From: Eunapius fragilis
Taxonomy: Eukaryota > Porifera > Demospongiae > Spongillida > Spongillidae
Direction of reading: 5' to 3'
DNA: 64,000 nt
Assembly (NCBI GenBank): GCA_963681505.1
Contig: OY811984.1
Span: 4,768,412-4,832,411, forward strand
Below the pieces are notes generated by a model. The model made no database searches. It was not told the origin of the DNA and worked only from the letters and a program-made list of their open reading frames with translations. The position numbers and the translations under genes are program-made. Shown one piece after another: positions 16,871-38,847 of this stretch (within the stretch, counting starts at the first letter, position 1; every line of letters starts with the position of its first letter).

Positions 16871-18115
16871 TCACTTTTTCAATGCCCCCGTACATGTAGC
16901 AGTTTTGAGTAGATCCACCAGGGCTACTGCCCTTCCCTGAGACTGCGAAGTAATCCTCAGAATTTCTTCCACTGACAAATACGGCTGACCTGTACGAACG
17001 ATGCCATTATTTGATGTTAATTACTTGCTACCGAACACTTGCCTCGTTTGCTCATTCCAGCAATTTTCCCATCGCTAAGTAACGTAAATGACAGAAGCCC
17101 GGAGCACAACGCCTCCTCTTCAGCGGTAGGATCCACAAGAACGTGCCTGCCGTATTGTGAATGTGTGCGGTGAGTTTAGCGGGTACCAGTGGGCTTACTT
17201 GTCGAAGAAACCGTATGTTATCGACACGGGCAAGGCTTGGATTGAAAGACGCCTCCTCTGCTGTAGGGAAACAACAGGCTTTCCGTCTTGCACTGTAACT
17301 GTAGGAAGCATTGCTATAGGGAGAATGACTAAATGGCTAAAATAGGATACACTCAGGGTGAAAAACTTCACTGTCATTCAACGCTGCACTCATGGCCATC
17401 ACTGCCGCGTCTTGCACACATCCATCTGCACACAGGCACACGACATCAACGTACAGCACCCAGCATAGCTACAACATGATTGCGAGATTGTTGGAATATA
17501 GTTATCATGGCTGTCACATTTACCTCTGCAGGGACGATGCACAAATCTAACAGGTCCAAACAATTCGACCTGATTTGTGCATTCAGAGAGGGTGAAGGAG
17601 GAATGGGGAAGTGACCAAACGCTAAAACTAACTTACTTTGATACTATCTCTTGAAGTGTTTGTGAAAGGGCTTGTGTGTGATATGAGGGTGCCCCACGTG
17701 GTATGTGTGGGGAACAGCAGGGTGGCATCTCCATGTTGCATACTGTGTTTCAATAAGATTTTTTTTTTTAATTAGGACAGCATGTGTGTGCGTATGTGTA
17801 CATACCTATGTAACCCTCCTTAGGTCTGTCGAGGTGAGGATTGGCAAGTTCCTGCCAATAAAGATATGAATTATTTTAGACTGCAAGTGATGTAGATACG
17901 CACAGCTTTCACGCCACATATCACCACTGTATCTCCAATGCGTATGAGAGCTGACCCATTTGCAGTAGTCAAAGCACCTTCGAAGGAGGATGTTTGCGGT
18001 CAGGAGATCTCTAAATGCCCTTAAAAGCGCACCTGCGTTTATTGTTAACGGTCTCGAAGCCTGTAGCGTTCGCTCGTCAGGTCTAATTCCCTCTTCCTTT
18101 GTATTTCAGATGCAA
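16871..18115 (-). CDS. EXOSC8: Exosome complex component RRP43
   Basis: Non-catalytic RNase PH-like ring subunit of the RNA exosome, acting in nuclear and cytoplasmic RNA processing and decay. Exons: about 18033-18115, 17904-17977, 17806-17851, 17637-17742, 17524-17569, 17372-17468, 17199-17313, 17043-17146 and 16871-16989. Matching stretches are GIRPDERTLQ, TTANGSALIRIGDTVVICGV, ANPHLDRPKEGY, CWVLYVDVVCL, ALPVSITYGFFD and LVDPTAEEEALCSG, in the order of human EXOSC8. The intron after the VDPTAEEE exon has a GC donor (GAG|GCAAGT). The first exon is uncertain: HYQRLASE, matching the EXOSC8 N-terminus, sits two bases out of frame with GIRPDE and no intron fits between them. The stop lies 81 bp upstream of the NSFL1C start. 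Confidence 0.88.
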
Positions 18116-18640
18116 GACGTTGGTAATGTTTGGCGCTTTATATAGAATCAGTGTATAGCTCACTATAAACTTGCTCAGATATTGAGAGGGTTGGAGAATC
18201 CTGTAGACAGTATCTATAATGACTTAAAAGTAAGCAACACACTCTTGTACCGTACTTGTAGTCCACATCAGCCATATTTGGGGATCCCGTTGTTACAATA
18301 ATTTACCAAGTATAAACTATTTAGTATTATCCTGGGTTAGGAAGGCGTTAGGCACGCATTATTAAATTTAACCGCGCTTTAGCTATGGCTATGCAGAGAT
18401 CTATATATGATCTCAGGGCTATGTAGTTGTCAATTTACGCTGGTGAAAAGCAAGTGTGTAGTGTGTTGCACGAGAACACGCCATATCCAGAGCGCTAGTC
18501 AGTGGTCATTTACAAAATGATATTAGTAATTACAATCAAAGAAAACAACGATCTATCTGTGCAAACTGATACGCATATGGTTGAATTGAGGCATAGAAAG
18601 GCATAAAAGGGTTGGCACAGTTCAGTTTTTCGCTTATCAT
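18116..18640. other. Intergenic stretch between EXOSC8 and OSTC
   Basis: About 520 bp with no supported coding region. It must hold the EXOSC8 promoter and the OSTC 3' end, since both genes are on the minus strand. Nothing else was recognised. Confidence 0.5.
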
Positions 18641-19145
18641 TTACTTGAGGTAACCCCTAGAAAGAATGAAAGTTGTAACACATAAACACAAAAATAGCTA
18701 GACAGTTTACTTACGGAAGCTTGATGGTCATGAAGATACGAGAACCAAAGAACGCTGCTACAACGCAGAAGAATCCCAGCGTTAACAACATCGTCCTCTG
18801 AAGTCTCGAAAGGCCCGTTATGTTAGCTTTGTCCAGCACCACAAAGCCGATCCCGCCAAGGACGAACAGAAAGCTCGACGCCAAGCCTTCCATAATGTAC
18901 TGACCGTTTACCCTGTATTGCATAAAAGCCACCGGGCGCGAATGCCCATACTCATCTGTAGTTGAACCTATGGATGGAGGCTCCACAATCACATCGTATA
19001 TGATGCCTCCAGTCACTAAGAAGTAGGAGAAGAGCACCATCCCGAACACCACCATCGGTGTTGGAGTACGAATAAACGAAGGCTTCTTGAGCTTCATTGG
19101 CGGGACTTCCAGAACTGCAAACGGTATTCGATAGATAGACTCCAT
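18641..19145 (-). CDS. OSTC: Oligosaccharyltransferase complex subunit OSTC
   Basis: Small multi-pass ER membrane subunit of the STT3A-type oligosaccharyltransferase, which N-glycosylates proteins during translocation. Two exons, 18715-19145 and 18641-18656; the joint restores the family ending MTIKLPGYLK. The total is 148 residues against 149 in human. Highly conserved stretches include [20 protein letters not shown] and [18 protein letters not shown], and three hydrophobic segments are visible. The second exon contributes only 16 nt (5 residues). It shares a 61-bp start-to-start gap with SNAPC1 on the opposite strand. Confidence 0.97.
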
Positions 19146-19206
19146 TCTTTAGCGCACACTTTAATTTCTTTGTTCACTTTTAAATAATGCGCACCCGTTC
19201 CGGAAG
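19146..19206. promoter_or_regulatory. Bidirectional promoter between OSTC and SNAPC1
   Basis: Only 61 bp separate the two divergent start codons, so both core promoters and both 5' UTRs must lie here or inside the reading frames. No TATA box was identified. Confidence 0.6.
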
Positions 19207-20236
19207 ATGGAATCGGAGCAGCATCCTGTTATAGCAGATGGGCTGACCCTCATGCGTGCATTTATTGCAAAAAATTCCTTGAGATTTGCCGAATTCGCCC
19301 AAGTATGGAACGAACACAAGTTCTATTTTATGTACTGGTCAGTCACACAATGTACTGCTCAATGGCTAGTTAAATATTTCCTCCACATGTGTAGTGTTGG
19401 CGTTGAGAGTAATTTAAAGTCCGAGGTGACGGGATTTGATTTTAAAAATTATTTTTTAAAGAGGGCTTTTTTCCGGGCAGTAGATGACAGATTTGATGCT
19501 GAGACTTGGAGCACATTGGTTCTTGACGGAAGAAGAATTATATAAAAAATTGGCTGGTCTGTACTTTCTATACACAGTGTATTGCACACAGCCCTGCTCC
19601 CCCAAATCTCAGGTATGTGTGACGCTTCTTATTACGTATCTCACTCTCACTCCTCTCATGGGCACTTTTGTCAGATTCGCGTGACCCCTCACCAATGGAA
19701 TTGCATCGTTCCCCTGCACAGAGAGATGATTGCTGCCACGGTGAGTTCACAAATAAGTGTTGCCATGACAGCATATAATCTTTCAATGCAGCACTGGGAT
19801 GCAGCATATGTTCTCTGTCAGTTGAGAGTGGCATCAGCATTCACTGTCTGTTACTCACCAAAATTGGTACACACACACAAGGCACCATACCACATCACAA
19901 CGTTTTTGTTCCACATATAGTTTTCCCTTGGACCAGCTGTAAAAGGTGAACCCACCTCAGAGATCATGGGAGTGGTTCAGGACTGCCAAAGGGCTACTTA
20001 CGACCTCCTCCACAGTACTCCAACTGTGAGCACTTAATTTTAATTATACCTTCAGCCATTTTTCATTCCCCCCCCCCCTCCCAAACTTCTTTCTTTTATA
20101 GGGGCTGTTGATGGAGTATTACCAGCGTAAGCAAGAGCTGGAGATGTGTCTACCACCTCAGCTTCTCAACAGACCATCACTTGTCGAAGATATCGAGAAG
20201 TTTGTACCATTTTGCATTTTCGGGTATTCACTTTAA
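19207..20236 (+). CDS. SNAPC1: snRNA-activating protein complex subunit 1
   Basis: Subunit of the complex binding the proximal sequence element of snRNA genes for RNA polymerases II and III. Supported exons: 19207-about 19335, about 19485-19612, 19675-19740, 19792-19866, 19921-20025 and 20102-about 20209. Matches to SNAPC1: SLRFAEFAQVWNEHKF, LAGLYFLYTVYCTQPCSPK, IRVTPHQWN, and HWDAAYVLCQLRVASAF, followed by GLLMEYYQRKQELEM. Only the conserved N-terminal domain is present, and the long charged tail of vertebrate SNAPC1 is not seen. The first intron is ambiguous because its sequence is partly open. The final frame, if unspliced, ends at 20236. A poly-A signal AATAAA lies near 20319, before the convergent MBTPS1 stop. 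Confidence 0.85.
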
Positions 20237-20364
20237 AACTGGATTTCTTTTATCCCTTAAAAGAGTACTTGAGGACTTGGGAACATATAACCAAGGTGGA
20301 AACTGCAGTGTTCAGGAGAAATAAAGCAAAGCACCCGAGAAACCTTTTGTGTGTGCATGTGTGT

Positions 20365-20390
20365 ATGTACCCCCCCCCCCCCCCCCCCTA
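20365..20390. repeat. Poly-C homopolymer
   Basis: An uninterrupted run of about 18 C on the plus strand in the short spacer between the convergent SNAPC1 and MBTPS1 genes. Confidence 0.9.
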
Positions 20391-20447
20391 AGTTTCTGCT
20401 ACTTGTGTGAGCATACAGCTTCACTTCGGGGGATGACTTAAAAAAAT

Positions 20448-31806
<11,359 letters not shown>

Positions 31807-32257
31807 CCGATAGCGAACTACACTGTCACTGGTCTTTCCCCCCGGCTACATGAACATGCAACTGAAATTAAAATTGCACGCAAAATTAGATATACGGTAA
31901 AAACATATTTCCTTCTGTCAGATACAGATACCATTCCATAGATTAAGACGTCTACAGATAGAATTGTTATCCAACTCAAATAATGAAGGTACAAAATTAA
32001 TAATAATGTTAAGGGATATATAAAAGATACAACACTAATGTCCAATTACATTAAACTAGATACACTAAATAATAACACAAAACTTATACAAAAAACTCTT
32101 CATCCTCACTGTCCACCTTCATTGTCCCCAACACTGAAGCTGCATTGCCCCGTTGGACGGCAACTGATTGTCTCTGGGTAAGGTAAGCACAGGAGTCACC
32201 AATGTTACGTAATCATCGTTATTACTATTATTAAAAATTTAACCCCGTGCCCAAGAA
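31807..32257. promoter_or_regulatory. Divergent promoter region of MBTPS1 and MRPS17
   Basis: About 450 bp between the two divergent start codons, AT-rich. No further gene was seen; it should contain both promoters. Confidence 0.5.
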
Positions 32258-32404
32258 ATGGCTCAATTCATCGGCACGGTCGTAGGGACGAAGATGCAGA
32301 ACACTGCAAAGGTTTCTGTCACTAGGATGTTTCTCCATCCTCAGGTGCTGAAAGTAAGGTGTTCTAAATGTTTCGACAACTAAATGGTCTCAGGTAGTAT
32401 TCCA

Positions 32405-32436
<32 letters not shown>

Positions 32437-32680
32437 CCAGTACGTCCGCCAGCGCAAAACTTACTTCGCTCACGATGTGGGAAATAAGTGTTGCGAGGGA
32501 GATACGGTACGCATCAAGGAGGCCAAGTCGTTCAGCAAGCGAAAACACTTCGCCGTGGCCCAAATCTTGGAAAAGTCCGGTCACTCTCGCACGCACCTCC
32601 ACGCCACCTCAACCACCCACACAGACAATGCTGATCATAAGGCAAAAAAGGACACACAGCCGTCGTCATCACTAGGTTGA
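32258..32680 (+). CDS. MRPS17: Mitochondrial ribosomal protein uS17m
   Basis: Small-subunit mitoribosomal protein that binds rRNA through an OB-like fold. Exons 32258-32353 and 32441-32680 join in phase 0 to give 111 residues. Exon 1 reads FIGTVVGTKMQNTAKVSVTR and exon 2 continues YVRQRKTYFAHD, both hallmark S17 stretches, then GDTVRIKEAKSFSKRKHF. Vertebrate MRPS17 has about 130 residues. The intron's polypyrimidine tract is a homopolymer of about 28 C before CTCCCCAG. It converges with EXOSC7. Confidence 0.95.
32404..32432. repeat. Poly-C tract forming the MRPS17 acceptor pyrimidine tract
   Basis: About 28 consecutive C on the plus strand, directly before tccccag and exon 2. Confidence 0.95.
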
Positions 32681-33037
32681 CAGTCTCTGTTTGTTTTGAT
32701 TATCAGTCAAACTATTATCAATCCTTGTGAACACCTCTGTACAGACCTCTTGAGCCATCTAAGGGGATAAAAATTCGCAATTTAAAAAATGTGCGAACCA
32801 TTAATATACATCTCAGCAAGATTGCAATCAATTGTTCTCTCTCCACATCTCCAACAGCAGGAAGCTGCTGCACACTTGCTCTAAACACATAAACAATATT
32901 TAATATTTAATGTTTGTTATCTAGTCTTGCAAGTTCCCGTCAAGTATCCTACTGACTGTCCTAAACCCCTCCTGTCACACTATCTCAGAGGTCTACTCTT
33001 TATGTGTTGTTTCTAATCTTTATCTGTTACCACATAC

Positions 33038-34268
33038 CAGTATCACATCTTGCAGTTTGCTGTAAAGCAGGCCCCCGTGACCATCCTTACTGATGCTTAC
33101 GATGTTATGGGATGCACATATGGCCACAGAGAGTCTTGCACTTGCACACATCTCCTCTTCCATGCCGGCATCAGCCACAAAGTGGTTACCTATCTAGCAA
33201 CGAATATAAATATTTTAAAAAGTAAAAAACAAAAAATGGGAATGCACAATTAAAAATTCAGGCCACTAATTTCCAGTGCATAAGAAAGAAGTTGTAGACG
33301 ACATATGTATCTCTTAAAATATCAAATAATTTGAAAACCTGAAAAAATATGCGTTAGGTCCTTTTTTGCTGCCACGATCCCATATATGAGCACATGAAGA
33401 GACATACCTGCGATAAAGTGATGATAATAGGAGCACCCCTGACGTCCAGCATCATGACATCATGAGGGTTATCTGAAACCTCATACTCCATCTCCTCTCC
33501 TTCACCACTTATGATAAGGCGTGGTATTCTGTGCGACGTTGGGGGGGGGGGGGCATACAAACGTGATACACAAGATAGGGGAAAGGGTGCATCACTTTCA
33601 TGTTATATACCTGGTGACCCTCAGAGCTGCAAATACTGCTACTGACAAAGACTCCAGAACTCCCCCTCCTCCCCACTCTAGCACCTTGTTGCAAAAAAAA
33701 TAATTAAAACATGCTATCACCATAGCAACAGGTGGAGGTACCAGTGCGTCCACGTACAGCACCCAGCACTGTTGGCCTGGGATCACAGCTAGTGAGCCCA
33801 GGTCAAGGCATCCATCATTGGAATATGCCTTCAGCAACTCGTGAGCCAAATGGGATCCCAATTCTTCTCCCTCTCGCCCTTCGAATTCCGGACTGGCCAG
33901 CGCACAGCTGTCAAAAAAAAAAAAGAAAAAAAAGTAACGTCCGAAGGGTGCTCCGTAATCCTCACCAATCAACAGAGAATTCGATCCTGCCTTCGGATGG
34001 CTTTGCCAAGCTTGGGACACCGAGTTCTGCCTTCACACCCGCCACCACGCACGTGCGATCCTGGCGTGGACGTTGCAAAGTTCAGTATTAATAACGGCAG
34101 CTTTTTAATACTAACCAACTTAATCTTCGCAGAGCCGCTCGTATTGGACACTACTCCTGTTTCTAGTGTAAAGTGTCTGTAATCCTTACAGCACCGGCCA
34201 TCCGCTCTGAAATCTTCATTCACACCGCTGGTGATATACTCACGCTCCCAGCGACTCAGGTATGCCAT
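33038..34268 (-). CDS. EXOSC7: Exosome complex component RRP42
   Basis: RNase PH-like ring subunit of the RNA exosome. Exons: 34116-34268, 33966-34060, 33742-33907, 33611-33684, 33408-33528 and 33038-33190. A final exon lies somewhere in about 32720-32882, but its acceptor and frame could not be fixed. Conserved stretches: NEDFRADGRCCKDYRHFTLE, TGVVSNTSGSAKIKL, VVAGVKAELGVPSLAKPSEG, SPEFEGREGEELG, QQCWVLYVDAL, RIPRLIISGEGEEMEYEVSD and ADAGMEEEMCASARLSVAI, all in EXOSC7 order. It is a paralogue of EXOSC8, which lies about 15 kb away on the same strand. It shares a 39-bp start-to-start gap with the RING gene. Confidence 0.94.
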
Positions 34269-34307
34269 AATTATTAAAACGTAAAATTATTAAGGTAATT
34301 TAATTAA
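34269..34307. promoter_or_regulatory. Bidirectional promoter of EXOSC7 and the RING ligase gene
   Basis: Only 39 AT-rich bases separate two divergent start codons, so the promoter elements of both genes must overlap. Confidence 0.6.
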
Positions 34308-35222
34308 ATGGACGCAGAGGTTGATTCTCGCTACGTATGCGCTATATGCTGTGAGGTACTTAAGAAACCCGTGCTATTGACCACATGCCAGCACAGGTAC
34401 AGTTTCCCCTCCTGACCGTGTAAGGGCACGATGTACCATATTTCCCATTCCCACTATGGGGAACTTATCACACAGATATTGCGAGGAATGCTTGCATCCG
34501 CTAATCTCTAATTCCACGGCGTCAGCACCTCAGTGCCCCGTCTGCAGACACCCTTTCACATCTTCTCAGTGCAAGAATGACACCGGACTTGAGAGGGAGA
34601 TTCAAAACACGACTGTTACTTGCTCAGGATGTAGTCAGAAGGTTAGTCTCACGGGCATTGCCGCCCCAATACGCACTGAAGCTATAAAGAGAATACAATG
34701 AATTACAGTTGTTGCTGCTCTACTTCAATTCACACGCCGTAAGCTGCGTCAAAAAAAACGCAGTCGCCAATCCTACCATCGTACCTCGTCACCCGGCGCC
34801 TCCCAACCGGCACACGTTCAAATGTCCCTACTGTTCGACATCCAACCTGACTTGCACAGCACTCAAAGACCACGTGACCGCTTCTCATGCGTCTGCATCT
34901 AACCCAGTTGTAATTCGAGCTGCCCCGTTCTATCAGTGCCTTTTTATCTTCACTCGCTTTTTTTTTTTCTTTTCTATTATCGTACAGGTGTGCCCCATAT
35001 GTATGTCAATGCCATGGGGAAATTCCCAGCAGACGAGCACCAACTTCATAGCACACCTGGCCCGGAGACATCGCTTTGAGTATGACACCTACGTGGTTAG
35101 TATGCAGCCTGGCTATTATAAGGTGTGGGCCTAATTGTACATCTTTCCATTTGCAGGACTTTGAACAGGACGAGGAAGCATCACTCCAGGCCGTCATTGA
35201 GGCCTCCAGATTCCAGTACTGA
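34308..35222 (+). CDS. RNF166: RING E3 ubiquitin ligase, RNF114/RNF166 type
   Basis: Small E3 ligase of the RNF114/125/138/166 family. Exons 34308-34396, 34476-34641, 34709-34909, 34988-35095 and 35157-35222 join cleanly to 209 residues. The N-terminal RING reads CAICCEVLKKPVLLTTCQHR, YCEECLHPLI and CPVCRHPF. It is followed by a C2HC-type zinc finger (CSGCSQK with SHAVSC), a Di19-type finger pair (FKCPYCSTSNLTCTALKDHV, VCPICMSMPWG, HLARRHRFEYDTYV) and a C-terminal ubiquitin-interacting motif (DEEASLQAVIEAS). The C-terminus is closer to RNF166 than to RNF114, but orthology is not certain. Family members number about 230 residues. Confidence 0.93.
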
Positions 35223-36355
35223 GTGCATTTAGTGACAAGATGTACATTGTGGTACAAATATTATTAATACAACTGCTTGTCCGCATAAACAACACCCAGG
35301 TATTCGTGGCCCTCTGCGTTGAAACATTTGTGAGAGCAGAGAAGAGTTCTGATGGGGATCTCCCTTCTCTGATTTGATGAGTTATGGAGTGAAAAAACCT
35401 AAATATAAAAACAACGCTCAATGTTTGTGTGACACTGGCAAAATAGCATGGCCCAGTATTTTATTACAAAACCAAAGACCTAATAAGGCTGATCATGCAT
35501 GTATGGGTTGGCTAAACTTCATGCTTTGACAGGGACTCTGACGACTGGCTGGAGAAGAGCTGCTTTGATAAATGTATAATACTTTTTGATAATAAATATA
35601 TTACACACCCACTAAAAAATTTGTATCATGATCATGATAGTATCAATTATAAATAAAAGTAGATATTTGTTTAGTGTAGCTCAGTATTTAGTTTTCCGTA
35701 ATGTGTATATTATGTTAGGCTAGTTTAAATAATTCACTTTCATGTATTCATGCATTATTTTAATCTTTATAATCATGTACACCAATACAAGAGAATACTA
35801 AGCACATAATAATACATACTAACAGAATTGTTTTGTATAGTATGTGGATTATTGTATTTGGAATTTTTATAAAAGTATTATTATTTTAGCTGATTAAAAA
35901 AAAAAAAAAAGAGAAACTACTAAGCACATAATAATACAATACAAGAGAATACTAAGCACATATAATACACACTAATAGAATACAAGAGAATACTAAGCAC
36001 ATATAATACACACTAATAATAACTACATGGAATACAAGAGAATACATTATTAAACACATTACAATCAAGTTGACCTGGACAGAACAAGTTATTACAAAGT
36101 ACTTAAATCATTGAATTATTATTACAGCAACACATACACAACCAAACTATGCATAGGATTATTTTGTTTAGTGATTAAAAATTTCAAGCTCGCATAAAAA
36201 TACAAATACATCAATTACAAGTTCCAGAAATAATTTAGTGAGTACAAACATTTTATTTTTCATGCTTAAGGCGTGGTCCCATTTTTTTTGTCTAAATCAG
36301 AAGTGTATTTGACATGCTTACTATTATGCTCAACATGGTAGCAACAATAACTTGC
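35223..36355. other. AT-rich intergenic region
   Basis: About 1.1 kb between the RING gene and the LRRC69-like gene (convergent). It is strongly AT-rich, with no supported gene. A loose tandem repeat with core agagaatactaagcacata occurs about 35915-36040. Confidence 0.6.
35790..36045. repeat. Loose AT-rich tandem repeat
   Basis: Four or five imperfect copies of a roughly 30-40 bp unit with core agagaatactaagcacat, with one poly-A stretch of about 15 bases between copies. Confidence 0.75.
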
Positions 36356-37960
36356 TTACATGACTTTTTTTTCAGTGCTCAGGGAAAATTTTAAATACAT
36401 AGACAATATGTACTGCTTGCTGTTGTAACAAACCAAGCAGGTGCTTGTGAGAATATAACAGCGACTGCAACACTGTGCGTAACTAACTTGTGTTCTGTAA
36501 CATGTGCATGACCCGGTAAGTTTCTTGTTAGTGTGTGTGTGTACATGTGTATCACTGGTACCTGTCGAGCTGTAACAAACTTCACGCACTCCAGCCAACA
36601 GTGTACAAACACTCCTCTGCAGACCACACACGTCCCTGCATTGACCACCAGCTTGTGAACATCAGGGTACCATTGGGCAAGGATGCAAAGGAGGACCTCA
36701 CTGAGTAGAAAGTCTCTTCAGTAATATTACCAAAATTGCTCATGTCTTCCTCCTACTCACTTATTTAGAGCCTCCCCTGCCAACACACGAACAGCTATCT
36801 CCTATGTTTTTGTTTTGTCGTTTTTTAATTTAAAGGTTGGAAGACACTGAATGGAAAAGGTTTTGGTCTATGTACCTGAAGAGACAGAGTTGTTAGTTGC
36901 TGTTCAGAGGGCACAGGAATACACATGAGAAGAGGGTTTGACTCGCAGTACAGTTCGGTCAGCTTGAGCCTAAGTAACTGATTTCACGCAACAACAACAA
37001 AATGAAGCACGAATGCACTCCCGTTATATCCCCCCCCCACCCACCTCATTTGGAAATGTCTCCAACCTGTTGGCTGAAACGTCTAGAACCTTCAGTGACT
37101 TGCAGCCTCCAATGGTCTTGAAGGGTGCAAAGAGATAACTGATCCCCTGGACATATAGAAGAACTCACTTTGCACTTACAGGAGGAAGTATTGCTATAGC
37201 ATTCTTCTGTAGGAACATTTTCTGGAGCTTCTGAAGCATTCCTACTTCTTTTGGCAAGCTGTTGTATATAAAGAGCAAGAGCGCTATGTACCGTGTGATC
37301 GTGTGCGTGTGTGTGTGTGTGTGTGTGTTTTCTGTGTGTTAATAAGGTAATAAGGTCACCTGCGAATAACATTTCCTTCTGCTCGCAATTCAACGAGGCT
37401 TTCGAGTCCGCCTATCTCTGCCGGGAAGTACTCCAAGGCGTTGTTGCATACGCTGAGGTACTGCATTTGTTTCAGTGCCCCGATTGAGGCAGGTAGGCTA
37501 GTGAGATCATTGTCGTTAAGACAGAGCACCGTGAGCGATCTAAGCGCGGCTGCATGGGGCGAGGTAAGCGGTTAGTTAAATTAAATAATTATAGTTTAAC
37601 AAACTGACTTAATAGCTGACTGGGAATGGCTGAAAGATGGTTGTTGAATGCATACAAGGTTTGAAGGTTGGTCAGCTTGCATAGACAAAGCGGCAGGTTA
37701 CGAAGGACGTTACCGCCCACGTTGAGGTATGTCAACTGTGTAAGATAGATAAATATAGCAGTCGTTACATGACACTCGCTCACACTGTGTAAATTCTCTA
37801 TTTGGCTTGGCAGCTTGCTGAGACGATTGTTCTTGACTGAAAGCGAATGAAGAAAAACTAGCTTCCCTATTTCGTTTGGTAGCTCACTTAAACCTCTGTT
37901 GTCAAGAGCCAAGGACCGGGGTTTAGCCCGTAATATCTTCAACAAGTTCACATCCGCCAT
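36356..37960 (-). CDS. LRRC69: Leucine-rich-repeat protein, LRRC69-like
   Basis: LRR protein of unknown function. Exons: 37784-37960, 37609-37735, 37360-37549, 37180-37258, 37045-37146, 36876-36969, 36761-36801, 36562-36700 and 36356-36472, about 320 residues. It starts MADVNLLKILRAKPRSLALD and carries about nine LRRs of the type NLPxxLxxLTNLQTLYAFNN, for example SLTVLCLNDNDLTSLPASIG and ALKQMQYLSVCNNALEYFP. After the LRRs come LTELYCESNPLL and a Cys-rich tail, GTCVVCRGVFVHCWLECVKF, matching the CxxC and WLECVxFV signature of LRRC69. The exon 5 to 6 phase was not fully reconciled. The first exon boundary falls between LRRs, as is common in the family. Confidence 0.85.
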
Positions 37961-38847
37961 CTATTAAAAAGTGTAACCTGTATCCATGGTAATGACATAT
38001 CACCCCGCGATTCGTGATCGTATTGAGCATTTTGCAGTCGGAATACACGTATACTGTATCGCTTGAGTATTCCATTTAGTCATTAGAGTCCCTCAGGGCT
38101 CTGTCCTTCAAATCTTATTTTCAATGATCCGAACAACCCCCCTGATTCCCTGCGCAAACAAAGATACGTTCCATTATTGATTATGACTGCTAAGTCTGGC
38201 AATCCCTGGCTCATATTTAACATAAAATGCATACAATGTTTTTTTTCAACTTGAGTCTTTGGAAATGAATAGGGATCTCCCATATCCTGATTGTACAGGG
38301 TGTGCACGAATGAACACAACGCTTTGAACAGGAATAACTAAAAAACGTTGCATTCATTCATGGACGCCCTGTACAACAGAGTCTTTATCCATGAGCTCAG
38401 AGATGGCTGTGTTTGTATGACCTTGTACTGTGCTGCAAGATAGTGCAGAAACTTATGGAGCTGAGACAACATCCTATAGTGCAAGGGGGTATCAAGGGAG
38501 ATAAAGATCTCAACAGGCTAAAGTTTCAATTTCCTCCTGCAGATATAATCTTCCCAAGAGTCACAGATCTCTATGCATTTTTATACCCAAAGATATTACA
38601 AACTGTAATGTTTTGCACTTTCAAATCACACTTGCTTTAGTGTAAACTCCTCTAATTCTAAAGTGCACTTACAGTGTATATGCCATTATTGCATGACAAA
38701 TCAATCAATTATATCTGTGTACAAGACAAGCACACATGTTGTGCACTACTTTGGTGGTATATTGCACATTTGAAGTAACCATTACTCCATCATTATACAC
38801 GTAACAGGATAGTCACTAACACACAGAAGGGTGCGATGTGTCACTCA
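37961..38847. other. Intergenic region with the outer flank of a segmental duplication
   Basis: No supported gene. From about 38410 rightwards the sequence resembles 41900-42290 (for example tttcctcctgcagatat against tttcctccagcagatat), so the duplicated segment extends beyond the coding exons of the KH gene. Confidence 0.55.

Noticed and set aside
38083-38640. Small frames of 75-78 residues between LRRC69-like and KH genes
   Set aside because: No similarity; the part after about 38410 is the non-coding flank shared by both copies of the segmental duplication.
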